A stretch of 64,000 nucleotides of DNA from positions 5,635,471-5,699,470 of the forward strand of contig NZ_CP086111.1 of the NCBI RefSeq assembly GCF_016806835.2. Direction: 5' to 3'. The notes beneath the pieces were generated by a model, which saw nothing but the letters and a program-made list of their open reading frames with translations, searched no databases and was not told the origin of the DNA. Origin of the DNA: Skermanella rosea (GTDB lineage: Bacteria; Pseudomonadota; Alphaproteobacteria; Azospirillales; Azospirillaceae). Below are positions 1 to 7,369 of the stretch, piece by piece. How positions within the stretch are numbered: the stretch's first letter is position 1; each line of letters begins with the position of its first letter. A program made the translations under genes and the position numbers.

Positions 1-93
1 GAGTTGCGCGCCGACCTGGAAGCGACTGCTTGATGCCCGAAAGGTGATCATTCTTCACTCATTCAATCCCGTCGGGATTGCCTGCACATACTG

Positions 94-145
94 GGCACGC
101 TCCTTCGATGGGAGGCAGATGCGCCTCCCATCGAAGGAGCGTGCC
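94..145. repeat. Perfect 23-bp inverted repeat with 6-nt loop
   Basis: The arms at 94-116 and 123-145 are exact reverse complements with a 6-nt loop. The structure lies 15 bp past the stop codon of the cytochrome c gene that reads toward it. It could terminate or protect that transcript, but no T-run follows on either strand, so it is not a textbook intrinsic terminator. A mobile-element remnant is also possible. Confidence 0.8.
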
Positions 146-159
146 GTGACCGCGGAGGC

Positions 160-540
160 TCAGGAATTCTGTTTCAGGTAGGCAATGATGTTTTGCCGCT
201 CCGATTCGTTCTTGATGCCCGGGAAGGCCATTTTATTGCCCGGGATGAAGCCTTTGGGATCGGCGAGGTACTTGTCGAGATTGTCTTCGGTCCACGACAC
301 ATCAGTCTCCTGGATCGGCTTGGAGTATGAGAAACCTTGCACAGCACCGGCTTCGCGGCCAACGACGCCATGGAGGTTGGGACCTACCCGGTTCGCTCCC
401 CCCTGCTCGATCGTGTGACAAGCTTTGCACTTGTTGAAAGCCTTTTCTCCGGCTGCCGCATCGCCTTGAGCCGACGCGATGGAAACCGGTGTCATTGCGA
501 GTGCTGCTGCGATAGCCAACAGAGTCTTATAGATCGTCAT
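160..540 (-). CDS. Class I cytochrome c, periplasmic (126 aa)
   Basis: A small soluble electron carrier of the mitochondrial/c2 type. A hydrophobic signal peptide ends near an ASAQG site, the heme-binding motif CKACH follows, then GPNLHG, and the distal Met ligand sits in KMAF. The start at 540 is chosen because GGAGGAGAG lies just upstream; an ATG-type start ten codons further up (570) lacks such a site. It stands alone, so its redox partner is unknown. A second cytochrome of the same class is encoded at 43971-44333, but as part of a dehydrogenase operon. A long hairpin follows this gene. Confidence 0.9.
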   Translation of the reverse strand: MTIYKTLLAIAAALAMTPVSIASAQGDAAAGEKAFNKCKACHTIEQGGANRVGPNLHGVVGREAGAVQGFSYSKPIQETDVSWTEDNLDKYLADPKGFIPGNKMAFPGIKNESERQNIIAYLKQNS

Positions 541-890
541 TCCCACTCTCCTCCTGACACTCTTCGGCATGATCAGCGTTGTCTTCTGTACCTAGACAGG
601 TTCTTTCATTGAGTTTTTGGTTGGCATTGCAAGGGACTCATTTTTCTAAAAAATAAATAATATTTATTTGGCTTGTAGCAGAAATAATCAACGCTAGCTC
701 AAGGATTTTTGACATTCCGTTACTCCAATAGTAGAAATAACCGATGCTAACAGCTTCCTTATAGGGGCCAGCTGAGTAGCTGTCCTTGCGCTAGGGCAAA
801 CTTTCCGGAAAAAATACAGGCGGGTTATTGGGTGTTAACATAGGTCCATGGCCTGTTGCCCGACACCGTGGTCCTGCCCAACAACGCGGG
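541..890. other. AT-rich intergenic region
   Basis: About 350 bp with no convincing gene, clearly richer in A+T than its surroundings. It contains the palindrome AAATAAAT-AAT-ATTTATTT at 651-669, about 110 bp upstream of the cytochrome c start, where it could be a regulator site. The rest shows nothing I recognise. Confidence 0.5.
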
Positions 891-1325
891 GCAGTTCGCC
901 GTCGGACGTTACGCCATGTGCTGATGTATCGGCTTGGCACTGGGCCGGTCCTCGAGGTCTTGGCGGCGTTCCGGCGGCTGGCCGAGCACAACGTCGCCGA
1001 GGTGCGTGAGATCGTGGCGAACTGCTTTACCCGGCTCGATAGCCTGGAGGCGGTCTCGCGCGAGGAGTTGTCCCAACGCCCCCAGGAGAGCAGCGTTACC
1101 GTGCTCGATGTCCGCTCCGAGGACGAGTTCGCGTTGGGTCAACTGCCAGGCGCCGTGAATATCCCGCTGGCCGACCTCGAGCGGCGCCTCGCCGATCTCT
1201 CGTCCAATCACGGAGTGGCCGCCTACCGTCGCGGGCTGTACTGCGTGTTGTCCTTCGAGGCAGTCGCCGAGTTCCGGCGTCATGTTTACCGGGTCTACCG
1301 CCCCAAGGACGGCTATCCGGAGTAA
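891..1325 (+). pseudogene. Remnant of an ArsR-rhodanese fusion regulator
   Basis: The readable protein matches the back half of ArsR-family repressors fused to a rhodanese domain: the wing and dimerisation end of the HTH domain (around RRRTLRHVLMYRL), the linker LRRLAEHN-like segment, then a rhodanese domain (TVLDVRSEDEFALGQLPGAVNIPL). The N-terminal winged-helix half is missing or out of frame. The rhodanese active loop, normally YCRGPYC, reads YRRGLYC, so the usual catalytic-loop cysteine is lost. The frame stops soon after the DGYPE motif. I read it as a decayed gene in the island rather than a working regulator. Confidence 0.7.
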
Positions 1326-1703
1326 AAGGCTGCCGGCTTGCCAGTCGAAGCCCTTTTCTGAGCGCTCCTCTGACCTGGGTGTCCGAGGACGCAATATGAC
1401 GGCGACCGCACATCGCCCATCCTGCGCGACAAGTCCTGCGACAGCGTTTTTGGTGACAATCCCTATCAGGCTCTGTGAGCAGAGCCCGAAGGATCAAGGC
1501 TGATCGGTCGTGTTCTATATCACATGCCGGATCCAGGGTTCTGAAAACATAATCTTAATGATCCAAAAATCCTTCGCATCTGCGACCACTCTGGCCAATC
1601 GTTCCTCGTCAACAATATTATATGCGGCCTTCAGCTTCGCCCAATCGTCTGGTGGATTGCCGTCATACACGACGGCTTATTGTCGCCCGGCCACAAAGGC
1701 CCG
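1326..1703. other. Intergenic, nothing recognised
   Basis: Short open frames occur on both strands but none has a ribosome-binding site, family motif or convincing composition. It probably consists of decayed mobile DNA. Confidence 0.4.
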
Positions 1704-1848
1704 TTACGAGGCATGGGGCAGCTGGACGGCGAATCCGAGCAGGGCATCGAGATGCAACGCCGGTGTGGTGGCTGCGGTTCCAGCGGAACATGAGTTCCTG
1801 GAGATAGCGCTCCCGGCACGCCTTGCGGAAGCTGTGGAAGACGCCAGT
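1704..1848 (-). pseudogene. Possible C-terminal scrap of a DDE transposase
   Basis: Read on the minus strand with one frame change, this gives a stretch resembling the tail of IS1595-type transposases: FHSFRKACRERYLQEL, then MFRWNRSHHT, then a DALLGFA-like end followed by a stop. The match is by eye only, and no element ends were found. Confidence 0.3.
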
Positions 1849-1883
1849 CCCTCAGCACTTGAGTTCGCGAAGAAGCTGTAAAT

Positions 1884-2142
1884 TCACGGCAGCAGGTGTA
1901 CCGGGGGTTTATGGGACGCCACCGCGACGATACCGGGATCCAGGTTCGGCGGAACCGGCAGAGGCTCCTCCGGGTCGGGCTCGGGAATGGGTTGTTCGGG
2001 CTCAGGTTTGGACTCGGGTTCGTCCTCCGGGGGCAGCCCTGATGCCCTGATGATCGCCGTGGACGCCTCTTTATCGATCTCGGCGAGAGCCTCAGCGGCT
2101 TCGGTAACACCCACCCTGGTCCGCTCGTGAGCCGTCGGTCAT
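1884..2142 (-). pseudogene. Acidic, proline-rich ORF, apparently frameshifted at its start
   Basis: An ATG at 2142 overlaps the stop of the preceding gene as ATGA, the coupling used elsewhere in this cluster, but that frame stops after 16 codons. A shift in the G-rich run at about 2103-2115 joins it to a 76-residue frame with a short helical segment followed by a tail made almost entirely of Pro, Glu and Asp with a few Lys (PEPEQPIPEPDPEEPLPVPP). It is either a gene broken by a frameshift or one starting at GTG 2114. Function is unknown. Confidence 0.4.
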
Positions 2143-2381
2143 CTCGCAGATTTGAGGTCGCTCTCGCAGAGCGGGACCTCCGGCCGCTTCCACGGAGGGA
2201 TACGCGTCGGGCTATATTCAAACATTTCGATGATTTCCTTTTCCGCGCAGCCTCTCTGCCGCACCAAGTCGGCGAGCGCCCAGTCCTCGATGAATTGGTC
2301 GCCGGGCTGCTTGCGGCAGTCATGCTCTTCAAAATCATGAAGCAGATCTTCGCTGATATCGATGTGGCGTTCGTCCGTCAT
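2139..2381 (-). CDS. Small hypothetical protein (80 aa)
   Basis: An acidic, soluble protein that I do not recognise. The start at 2381 is supported by GTGGAGG just upstream. Residues such as LLHDFEEHDCRKQPGDQF and LADLVRQRGCAEKEIIEM suggest helices; there is no signal peptide or membrane segment. It is downstream of the exonuclease gene in a same-strand cluster running from 6274, and its stop overlaps the next possible ATG. It may be a component of that cluster. Confidence 0.6.
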   Translation of the reverse strand: MTDERHIDISEDLLHDFEEHDCRKQPGDQFIEDWALADLVRQRGCAEKEIIEMFEYSPTRIPPWKRPEVPLCESDLKSAR

Positions 2382-2540
2382 TTCGACCTCCACCCCCTGA
2401 ACATGCCCCCTATAAGACACATTAGACAGAACAATGATCCTTGAAGGGGTCAGGCGGATCACCAAATTGCTCGCACGATCCGCTCAGTCACGTAGATCCG
2501 GGACTGATCTTCCAGGATAGTCTGATAGCGACGATCATGA

Positions 2541-2855
2541 TCAGACCCACCCCTCTGTGTCCGCCACGCCTTCATCAAGTCGTTCCTGAGTTTCACTCTC
2601 CGACGGATCGTCCCGCAGCAGGAGCGACTGTCGCCTGCATTCGTCAGACAGACGAGCAGATGCTTCCAGCTCGACACTCACGACGCCCGCCACCGCCCGC
2701 AGCGCCGGGATCAATGCCGGATCCGCTTGACCACCAACGATGCCAGCGCGGGGAAGAACGCGGCTGATCCTCAGCCCCGTCGCCCGCAGATCCTCTGCGA
2801 TCTGGTTGATCCGCCCTAGCGCGGCTTCTTCGATGATCACGATGAGGGACTGCAC
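2541..2855 (-). CDS. Small protein with inhibitor-I9-like fold (104 aa)
   Basis: The GTG start at 2855 is preceded by GGAGAG. The first 60 residues read as a beta-alpha-beta ferredoxin-like unit (LIVIIEEAALGRINQIAED, GLRISRVLPRAGIVGGQ, IPALRAVAGVVSVELE), resembling inhibitor I9 / subtilisin propeptide-like proteins. No protease gene is adjacent. The last 40 residues are charged and probably disordered. It starts 25 bp after the exonuclease stop and is likely cotranscribed. The role is unknown. Confidence 0.6.
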   Translation of the reverse strand: MQSLIVIIEEAALGRINQIAEDLRATGLRISRVLPRAGIVGGQADPALIPALRAVAGVVSVELEASARLSDECRRQSLLLRDDPSESETQERLDEGVADTEGWV

Positions 2856-2880
2856 TTAAGCTCTCCGAAACGGGTGGGAG

Positions 2881-3540
2881 TTAATATCTCCCCTTGGGAT
2901 CGGTCAGCGCAAGAATGACATGTACCCATCTGGCCGAGTCTGACCATGCCCGGTGACGAACCGGATGCACGCGTTCCGCATCGTCGAGCGCCTCGGCAAT
3001 AGCAGCGTCATTGCCGCCGGCGAGCAGCTCGACGATGTTCCAAACGCTCCAAACCCTGAATCCAAGCGTTTCCTGGCCTGCCGCACGGAACAGCGCCGTC
3101 AGCCAGACTTCGTCTGCCGGTGAGTCCGTGAGGACCTCGTGACCTGCAATTGCTCCAACCAGTTCATGATAAACCTGGACGGCGGGAAGGCCGCTCTTCT
3201 CAATTTCGTCGAGCGAAATGCCGTGGATTGCTTCCGCCGCAGGATCCCACCACCAGGAGCGCCATTCCTCGGACGGCCGGATCAGCCAGGTCCTGGTTTC
3301 GCCGGTCTCAACGAACGTGATCCCGATCTCGATCGGAAACGTGTTCGGCGGCAGGCCGGAGGCTTCGACATCGAGCACAACAAGAGGTCGAACTTCCTCC
3401 TGCAAGAAAGGCGAGCAGTTCTCGCTCAGCTTGGACGGACTGTTCCCGTGCCGCCACCAGCCGACGATGCACACAGCAATGATCGTCGCTAGCGTCGCGG
3501 CGATCACTTCTCTTAATAGATCTTCAGAGAAAAGCACCAT
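2881..3540 (-). CDS. Membrane-anchored DEDDh 3'-5' exonuclease (219 aa)
   Basis: An N-terminal hydrophobic stretch (about residues 9-28) is followed by a DnaQ-like exonuclease fold. Motif Exo I is visible as VVLDVEASG (the D-x-E pair, around residue 55), a middle Asp lies in LTDSPADEVW, and the Exo III His and Asp lie in HRAWSDSARW near the C terminus. The expected activity is trimming nucleic acid 3' ends; a membrane anchor is unusual for this family. It lies 79 bp downstream of the DUF2283-like gene, on the same strand as the AAA+ operon. It is not the housekeeping polymerase epsilon subunit, given its size and context. Confidence 0.75.
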   Translation of the reverse strand: MVLFSEDLLREVIAATLATIIAVCIVGWWRHGNSPSKLSENCSPFLQEEVRPLVVLDVEASGLPPNTFPIEIGITFVETGETRTWLIRPSEEWRSWWWDPAAEAIHGISLDEIEKSGLPAVQVYHELVGAIAGHEVLTDSPADEVWLTALFRAAGQETLGFRVWSVWNIVELLAGGNDAAIAEALDDAERVHPVRHRAWSDSARWVHVILALTDPKGRY

Positions 3541-3619
3541 TATCTTATTTCTGACTTTACAAAGGGAAATCCCATTGGGAATTCACGGCATCGAGCAAAG
3601 CCTCAAGATATGATCCTGC

Positions 3620-3985
3620 CTACCAGTCGAAATCATGTTCGGAGCCGAACTCGCCATGGCTGTCGCGCATCACGTCGGCAACCGGGTCCGTCTTCTGAAC
3701 GTCCATCGGTTTCATTCCGAGGAGCTCCCTCAAGACCCAGTACGTCGGAGCATCTTCCTGCCGCACATTGAGCGACTGTTGGAACATCGCCAGGGCTTCT
3801 CCGATAATCTCCGGCTGCTTGGAAGCGTCCAGGATAGTCCAGCCTACTACCCGGCCCATCTCGTCGAGATCGATGGAGTGATTGCCCTCGCGATGACATA
3901 TCAGCGTGTAGCTGCGCTCGACCGGCCTGATCCGAACTTTCAGGATGTCGAGCGAGACATCATATTGAACGCAGTCATTACTCAT
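3620..3985 (-). CDS. DUF2283-like small protein (121 aa)
   Basis: The N-terminal 60 residues follow the DUF2283 pattern (VQYDVSLDILKVRI near the start, then SIDLDEMGRVVGWTILDASK). The C-terminal half adds a helical region and an acidic end. The ATG at 3985 overlaps the stop of the preceding gene by 8 bp, which fixes the start and implies translational coupling. DUF2283 proteins have no well-defined function. The gene ends the tightly packed part of the AAA+ operon. Confidence 0.65.
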   Translation of the reverse strand: MSNDCVQYDVSLDILKVRIRPVERSYTLICHREGNHSIDLDEMGRVVGWTILDASKQPEIIGEALAMFQQSLNVRQEDAPTYWVLRELLGMKPMDVQKTDPVADVMRDSHGEFGSEHDFDW

Positions 3986-4373
3986 CCCGCACAGTCCTTC
4001 TCCTGAGTGCCCGAAGCTCATCCTCCGTCGCGGCGCAGCAGGGATGGGCAAGGGCGACGATCTCGATGAGCGAAGTCACGGCTTCAGCCGGCGATCCGAA
4101 TACCGTATTCCCGGTGATGCACTGGATCATCACGGCGTCGATGGCTGCCGGGTGCATGTAATCGTCGGTTGGCCAAGGCGTCATGATCCGGTAGCGTGCC
4201 CCATACACCGTCTCGATTATTCGACCCTCTATGCGGGCGATCCGGGATGACATGTGCCACTCACCGTCAGGTACGCCGTCGATGCCGTAAACCCGCCCCA
4301 CGACCACGAAGCCGATCGTCGGGACACCGATCATGCGATATTCGTCGATGCGCGGTACGTCACCATCAGTCAT
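3978..4373 (-). CDS. Unrecognised small protein, paralogue of its upstream neighbour (131 aa)
   Basis: I do not know this family, though the central G-R-V-Y-G and G-W/E-W-H segments look faintly like DUF6634 proteins. It is clearly related to the gene just upstream: shared features are IDEYR near the N terminus, GRVYGIDGVPDGEWH, and the C-terminal ATEDELRALRRR. Both ends overlap neighbouring genes by 8 bp (start in GATGACTGA, stop in ATGAGTAA), so the three genes are translationally coupled. There is no signal peptide or membrane segment. Confidence 0.7.
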   Translation of the reverse strand: MTDGDVPRIDEYRMIGVPTIGFVVVGRVYGIDGVPDGEWHMSSRIARIEGRIIETVYGARYRIMTPWPTDDYMHPAAIDAVMIQCITGNTVFGSPAEAVTSLIEIVALAHPCCAATEDELRALRRRTVRDE

Positions 4374-4743
4374 CGCCCGCGGCCCTGCGCCTCAACGCAG
4401 CCAGTTCCTCTTCGGTCGCGATGTACATCGGGTTTGTCAGTGAGACGGTATCGATGATCGTCGCGATGCTGTGCGCTGCGGATCCGAACCCGGTCTGCTT
4501 GAACAGGCCCTCGGCGGCTTCCGCGAGCGCATCGTCGGCGTGGAACCGATCACTCGGGCAAGGTTCGAGCGTCCGATAAACCTCGCCGGTCACCGTCCGG
4601 ATATGCGTGTCGGTCAGCCCGGAGAGCAGCGGGGTTAGGTGCCATATGCCGTTGGGCACGCCCTCCAGGCCGTAGATGCGACCGAGAGCGGCGCAGCCCG
4701 TCAGCGGAATATGGATGATGCGGTACTCGTCGATTACTGCCAT
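4366..4743 (-). CDS. Unrecognised small protein, first of a tandem paralogous pair (125 aa)
   Basis: Related to the next gene through IDEYRII, GRIYGLEGVPNGIWHL and ATEEELAALRRR; the pair is a tandem duplication. GGAGGG at about 4750-4756 favours the ATG at 4743 over the one at 4749. The gene starts about 20 bp after the AAA+ ATPase stop and overlaps its downstream paralogue by 8 bp. Tight packing with an ATPase suggests the two small proteins form a complex with it or are its substrates; that is inference. Confidence 0.7.
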   Translation of the reverse strand: MAVIDEYRIIHIPLTGCAALGRIYGLEGVPNGIWHLTPLLSGLTDTHIRTVTGEVYRTLEPCPSDRFHADDALAEAAEGLFKQTGFGSAAHSIATIIDTVSLTNPMYIATEEELAALRRRAAGDD

Positions 4744-4762
4744 TTCCATTCCCTCCGCACGG

Positions 4763-6274
4763 TCAGTTACGTGTAAGCTTCTCCGCCCGCGTGGCGGCAA
4801 TGAGGGCGCGCCGGTGCAGTGCTGCGAGTTGCCGGGCATTGAGTTCGCCGGCGGCAAAACCCGAACGCATCGCCTCAACGACCTCTCCCGGCGGCTCTGG
4901 CAGATCCGAGACCGCGACGCCGAACTCGTCGGCGACATCCTCGGTCAATCCGGCCATGATCACGCCGAAATGCTCCGGTCGCGGGCGCGGCACCTGAAGA
5001 ACGCGGCAGCGTGCTCGAAGCAGCGGATCGACGCGGTCGGCATGGTTGGCCGTCAGGACCCAGGACACCGCAGACAGGTCCGCCGGCATTTGCAGGCATT
5101 CGTCGTAGTATTGCCGCGCCGTCGCGGGTTCCACCATTGTCAGAAGCACGTCGGAAATCCGGCCGTTGTGCCGGCTGTCTGCCGCCTTGTCGATCTCCTC
5201 GACGCAGAGCAAGGGGTTTGCGACGCCATGCGTCCTCATGACCATCAGGGGAAGGCACGGATGAGCTGAGGCCCAACCCCGTGCGGTTCCGGCAAGAGCG
5301 CGGCTGTCTGAAGCGCCTCCGGCACTGAGCTGGGTGAACGGCACTCCGGCATAGCCGGCGATGCAGCGCGCGAGCCTCGACTTGCCTACACCGGAGTGCC
5401 CGATAAGTAGAAGCGGCGGCAGGGCGAAATGCGGACGCCCGAGACGCGCGGCCAGCGCCAACTCGCCCGTGATGACGTCGATGATTTCTGTGCACCAGGG
5501 GAACGCGGATCTGAGATCGCTGCGGTACTCGTCCGGGTCCGGCATAGCGGCAAGGTAGGTCAGACCGAACAGCGCCTCGTAGCCTTCGAAATCCTTCCAT
5601 ATCTTCTTTGCGCCGGCCTCGCTGGCCCGCAACGAAGGACGTAACACGATCATCGACGGCGGCGGCTTCGGCGGGGCGAGCAGCAGCGAGTCGATCACCT
5701 CGGCCGGTTCGGGCGGCAACCAGCCGGCATCCTCCAGCTTCGCGACCACGGCCCCGTTCTCGGGATTCAGCGGATCCGCGATGGCCTGTATGAGGTCCAG
5801 CTCAATGGCGACCCTGGCCGGCGTATCCGCCCGGAGAATCAGAGCGAACAGCGTGAGGAATCTTCCGATTCGGATGCGGAGGTCATACTCGCTCACGGTA
5901 CAGGGATGGGCCAACCACCAATCGAGGTGCGCGCATGCGAGACGCAGTTCGACGATATCCTCGTCCTTGTTTTCCAGGAAATACAGAAAAAGACATGTTG
6001 CCCGGAGTTCACGCACGAGATCGCCCCCGGACTGGCCGAAAAGGTCGCCGACCTTGCCCGCGATCCGCAGTAGCGGCAGATCACCATGCTCATCCGCCAG
6101 CCTGCTCCGTCCGAGATCCAGGACGTCCGGGAAGTCCGGCACATCCTCGACCGTTATTCTGATCGCGGTGCGCGCTCCCGCCAAGTGTTCGGGCGTCATC
6201 TCTGCCGGGGGAAGCCGCCAAACGGACAGGAATGTGCGCACATCTTCCGGCGATAGAGCGTCGTCCCCGGACAT
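4763..6274 (-). CDS. Lon-like AAA+ ATPase without protease domain (503 aa)
   Basis: The C-terminal half is an AAA+ module of the Lon type: Walker A GHSGVGKSRLA, the Lon-like GGASDSRALAG segment, Walker B LLCVEEIDK, a sensor-1-like VLTANHADRVDPLL, and an arginine after it (LLRARCRVLQV). No Lon protease (Ser-Lys dyad) domain follows; the protein ends soon after the helical lid. The first 270 residues are a helical region I do not recognise. The start at 6274 is chosen for AAGGGGG upstream. It is the first gene of a seven-to-eight-gene minus-strand operon. The likely role is ATP-driven remodelling of the partner proteins encoded downstream; the process is unknown. Confidence 0.8.
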   Translation of the reverse strand: MSGDDALSPEDVRTFLSVWRLPPAEMTPEHLAGARTAIRITVEDVPDFPDVLDLGRSRLADEHGDLPLLRIAGKVGDLFGQSGGDLVRELRATCLFLYFLENKDEDIVELRLACAHLDWWLAHPCTVSEYDLRIRIGRFLTLFALILRADTPARVAIELDLIQAIADPLNPENGAVVAKLEDAGWLPPEPAEVIDSLLLAPPKPPPSMIVLRPSLRASEAGAKKIWKDFEGYEALFGLTYLAAMPDPDEYRSDLRSAFPWCTEIIDVITGELALAARLGRPHFALPPLLLIGHSGVGKSRLARCIAGYAGVPFTQLSAGGASDSRALAGTARGWASAHPCLPLMVMRTHGVANPLLCVEEIDKAADSRHNGRISDVLLTMVEPATARQYYDECLQMPADLSAVSWVLTANHADRVDPLLRARCRVLQVPRPRPEHFGVIMAGLTEDVADEFGVAVSDLPEPPGEVVEAMRSGFAAGELNARQLAALHRRALIAATRAEKLTRN

Positions 6275-6517
6275 CCGATCCCCCTTGAGAGTCAATGGCT
6301 TCGACTCTTTTTGCCAAAACAAAACAAGAACGTCAAGGGAAAAGAAGCCTATCTTGCAGTCTAGTTTCCACGTATTCCAGGCAAGCCGGAGATCCTCCAA
6401 TACCTGTCTATTGATAGAGGTATATTCTGGAGTATATGGGAAGTGGATTGCCGTTGACCGCGTTCGCGGTCCGACGACAACATGGGCAGTGCGCACCCTA
6501 GAGGAGCGTCGAGGATT

Positions 6518-6655
6518 ATGGACTTTGACTTTCCATCTTTGGCCGCATTAGTACTCGGCATCCCCATGATTGCCTTGGGTGGGGTCGGCTGTGTGTACTA
6601 CGGCATCGGCTGCTGGCGCATGGCCCGAATCCTTCGGGAGCAGAACCGGCGCTGA
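6518..6655 (+). CDS. Possible 45-residue single-pass membrane peptide
   Basis: The ATG at 6518 follows GAGG. The peptide has one hydrophobic segment (ALVLGIPMIALGGVGCVYYG) and a basic, polar C terminus (ending REQNRR), the usual shape of a small inner-membrane protein. It diverges from the AAA+ operon, 240 bp from the ATPase start. No family is recognised; a chance frame cannot be excluded. Confidence 0.4.
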   Translation: MDFDFPSLAALVLGIPMIALGGVGCVYYGIGCWRMARILREQNRR

Positions 6656-6924
6656 TCTGCCGGCAGTCCTCGTTGCCGCAGGAACAGCCACTTCAGGCGG
6701 GAATGTCGCTTTGGCGCCACTGTGCTGACGTGTGAAAGCTCAAGCATAGCGGAATTTCTAAGCTCTCCGCTGCGAGTCATTGCATGGAAAATCATTGCAC
6801 TGGATAGGGTGGGCAAAAAAGAAGTAGCATGAACGGCGCGGTTCAAGCCGAGGTCGCCGCAGGTCTTTCTCTCCGTCTCGGGCTGGGGTATTGACCCTTG
6901 AGCTCGCAATCCTTTTGGAGGCTT

Positions 6925-7226
6925 TCGCTGGCGCGTCTCGCCTATGACCTGGAAAGTCTTGCCAGTCCTACGCTCGCGGCACTCCTGCTGGCGGTGGTCA
7001 GCTACCACGACCTGTTCGTTGGAACGGTAGTCGGCTTCCTGGGTTCGGCTCTGCTGGTCCGCACCGTGGCGTTACCCAGCCCCAAGCCTGTTGATCTCCG
7101 CGGCGGGATCTACGAGCGGACGACACGGGGTATTCGGATTTATCTGAAGACGCCGCGTCTGCGGGGACTTCTGGCGTTCAATGGCGCCGTGGCGGCGGCC
7201 GGCGCCATGGCCATCGTGAACACCGT
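6925..7226 (+). pseudogene. MFS exporter, internal fragment left of an IS1182-type insertion
   Basis: This translates to a middle part of an MFS transporter of the NreB (nickel/cobalt resistance) type: LARLAYDLESLASPTLAALL, a GIYERTTRGIRIYL loop, and AVAAAGAMAIVNTV where similarity stops at the element boundary. About 140 N-terminal residues expected for the family are missing upstream of 6925. The C-terminal part of a similar gene lies beyond the element at 9085, but the intervening transmembrane region is absent, so the gene lost DNA as well as being interrupted. Confidence 0.65.
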
Positions 7227-7248
7227 CTGTAAGTGCCGGGTGAATACT

Positions 7249-7283
7249 GGCCCTTCCGCAAACTCGATACCGCTGGCGAATTC
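7249..7283 (+). repeat. Left inner terminal inverted repeat of the IS1182-type element
   Basis: 35 bp, an exact reverse complement of 9030-9064; it begins GGCCCTTCCGCAAACTCG. Confidence 0.9.
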
Positions 7284-7369
7284 CGTAGGCGCTTCATTTG
7301 GCCGGCAGTTGGAGTGATCGTATAGGAAACCCAAGTATTGGCTCTGGAGAATAGCCTGTGGAGGCTTCG

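Noticed and set aside
1-33. Possible end of a coding sequence (reading ELRADLEATA then stop)
   Set aside because: Too short to support; it may be the end of a gene outside the window.
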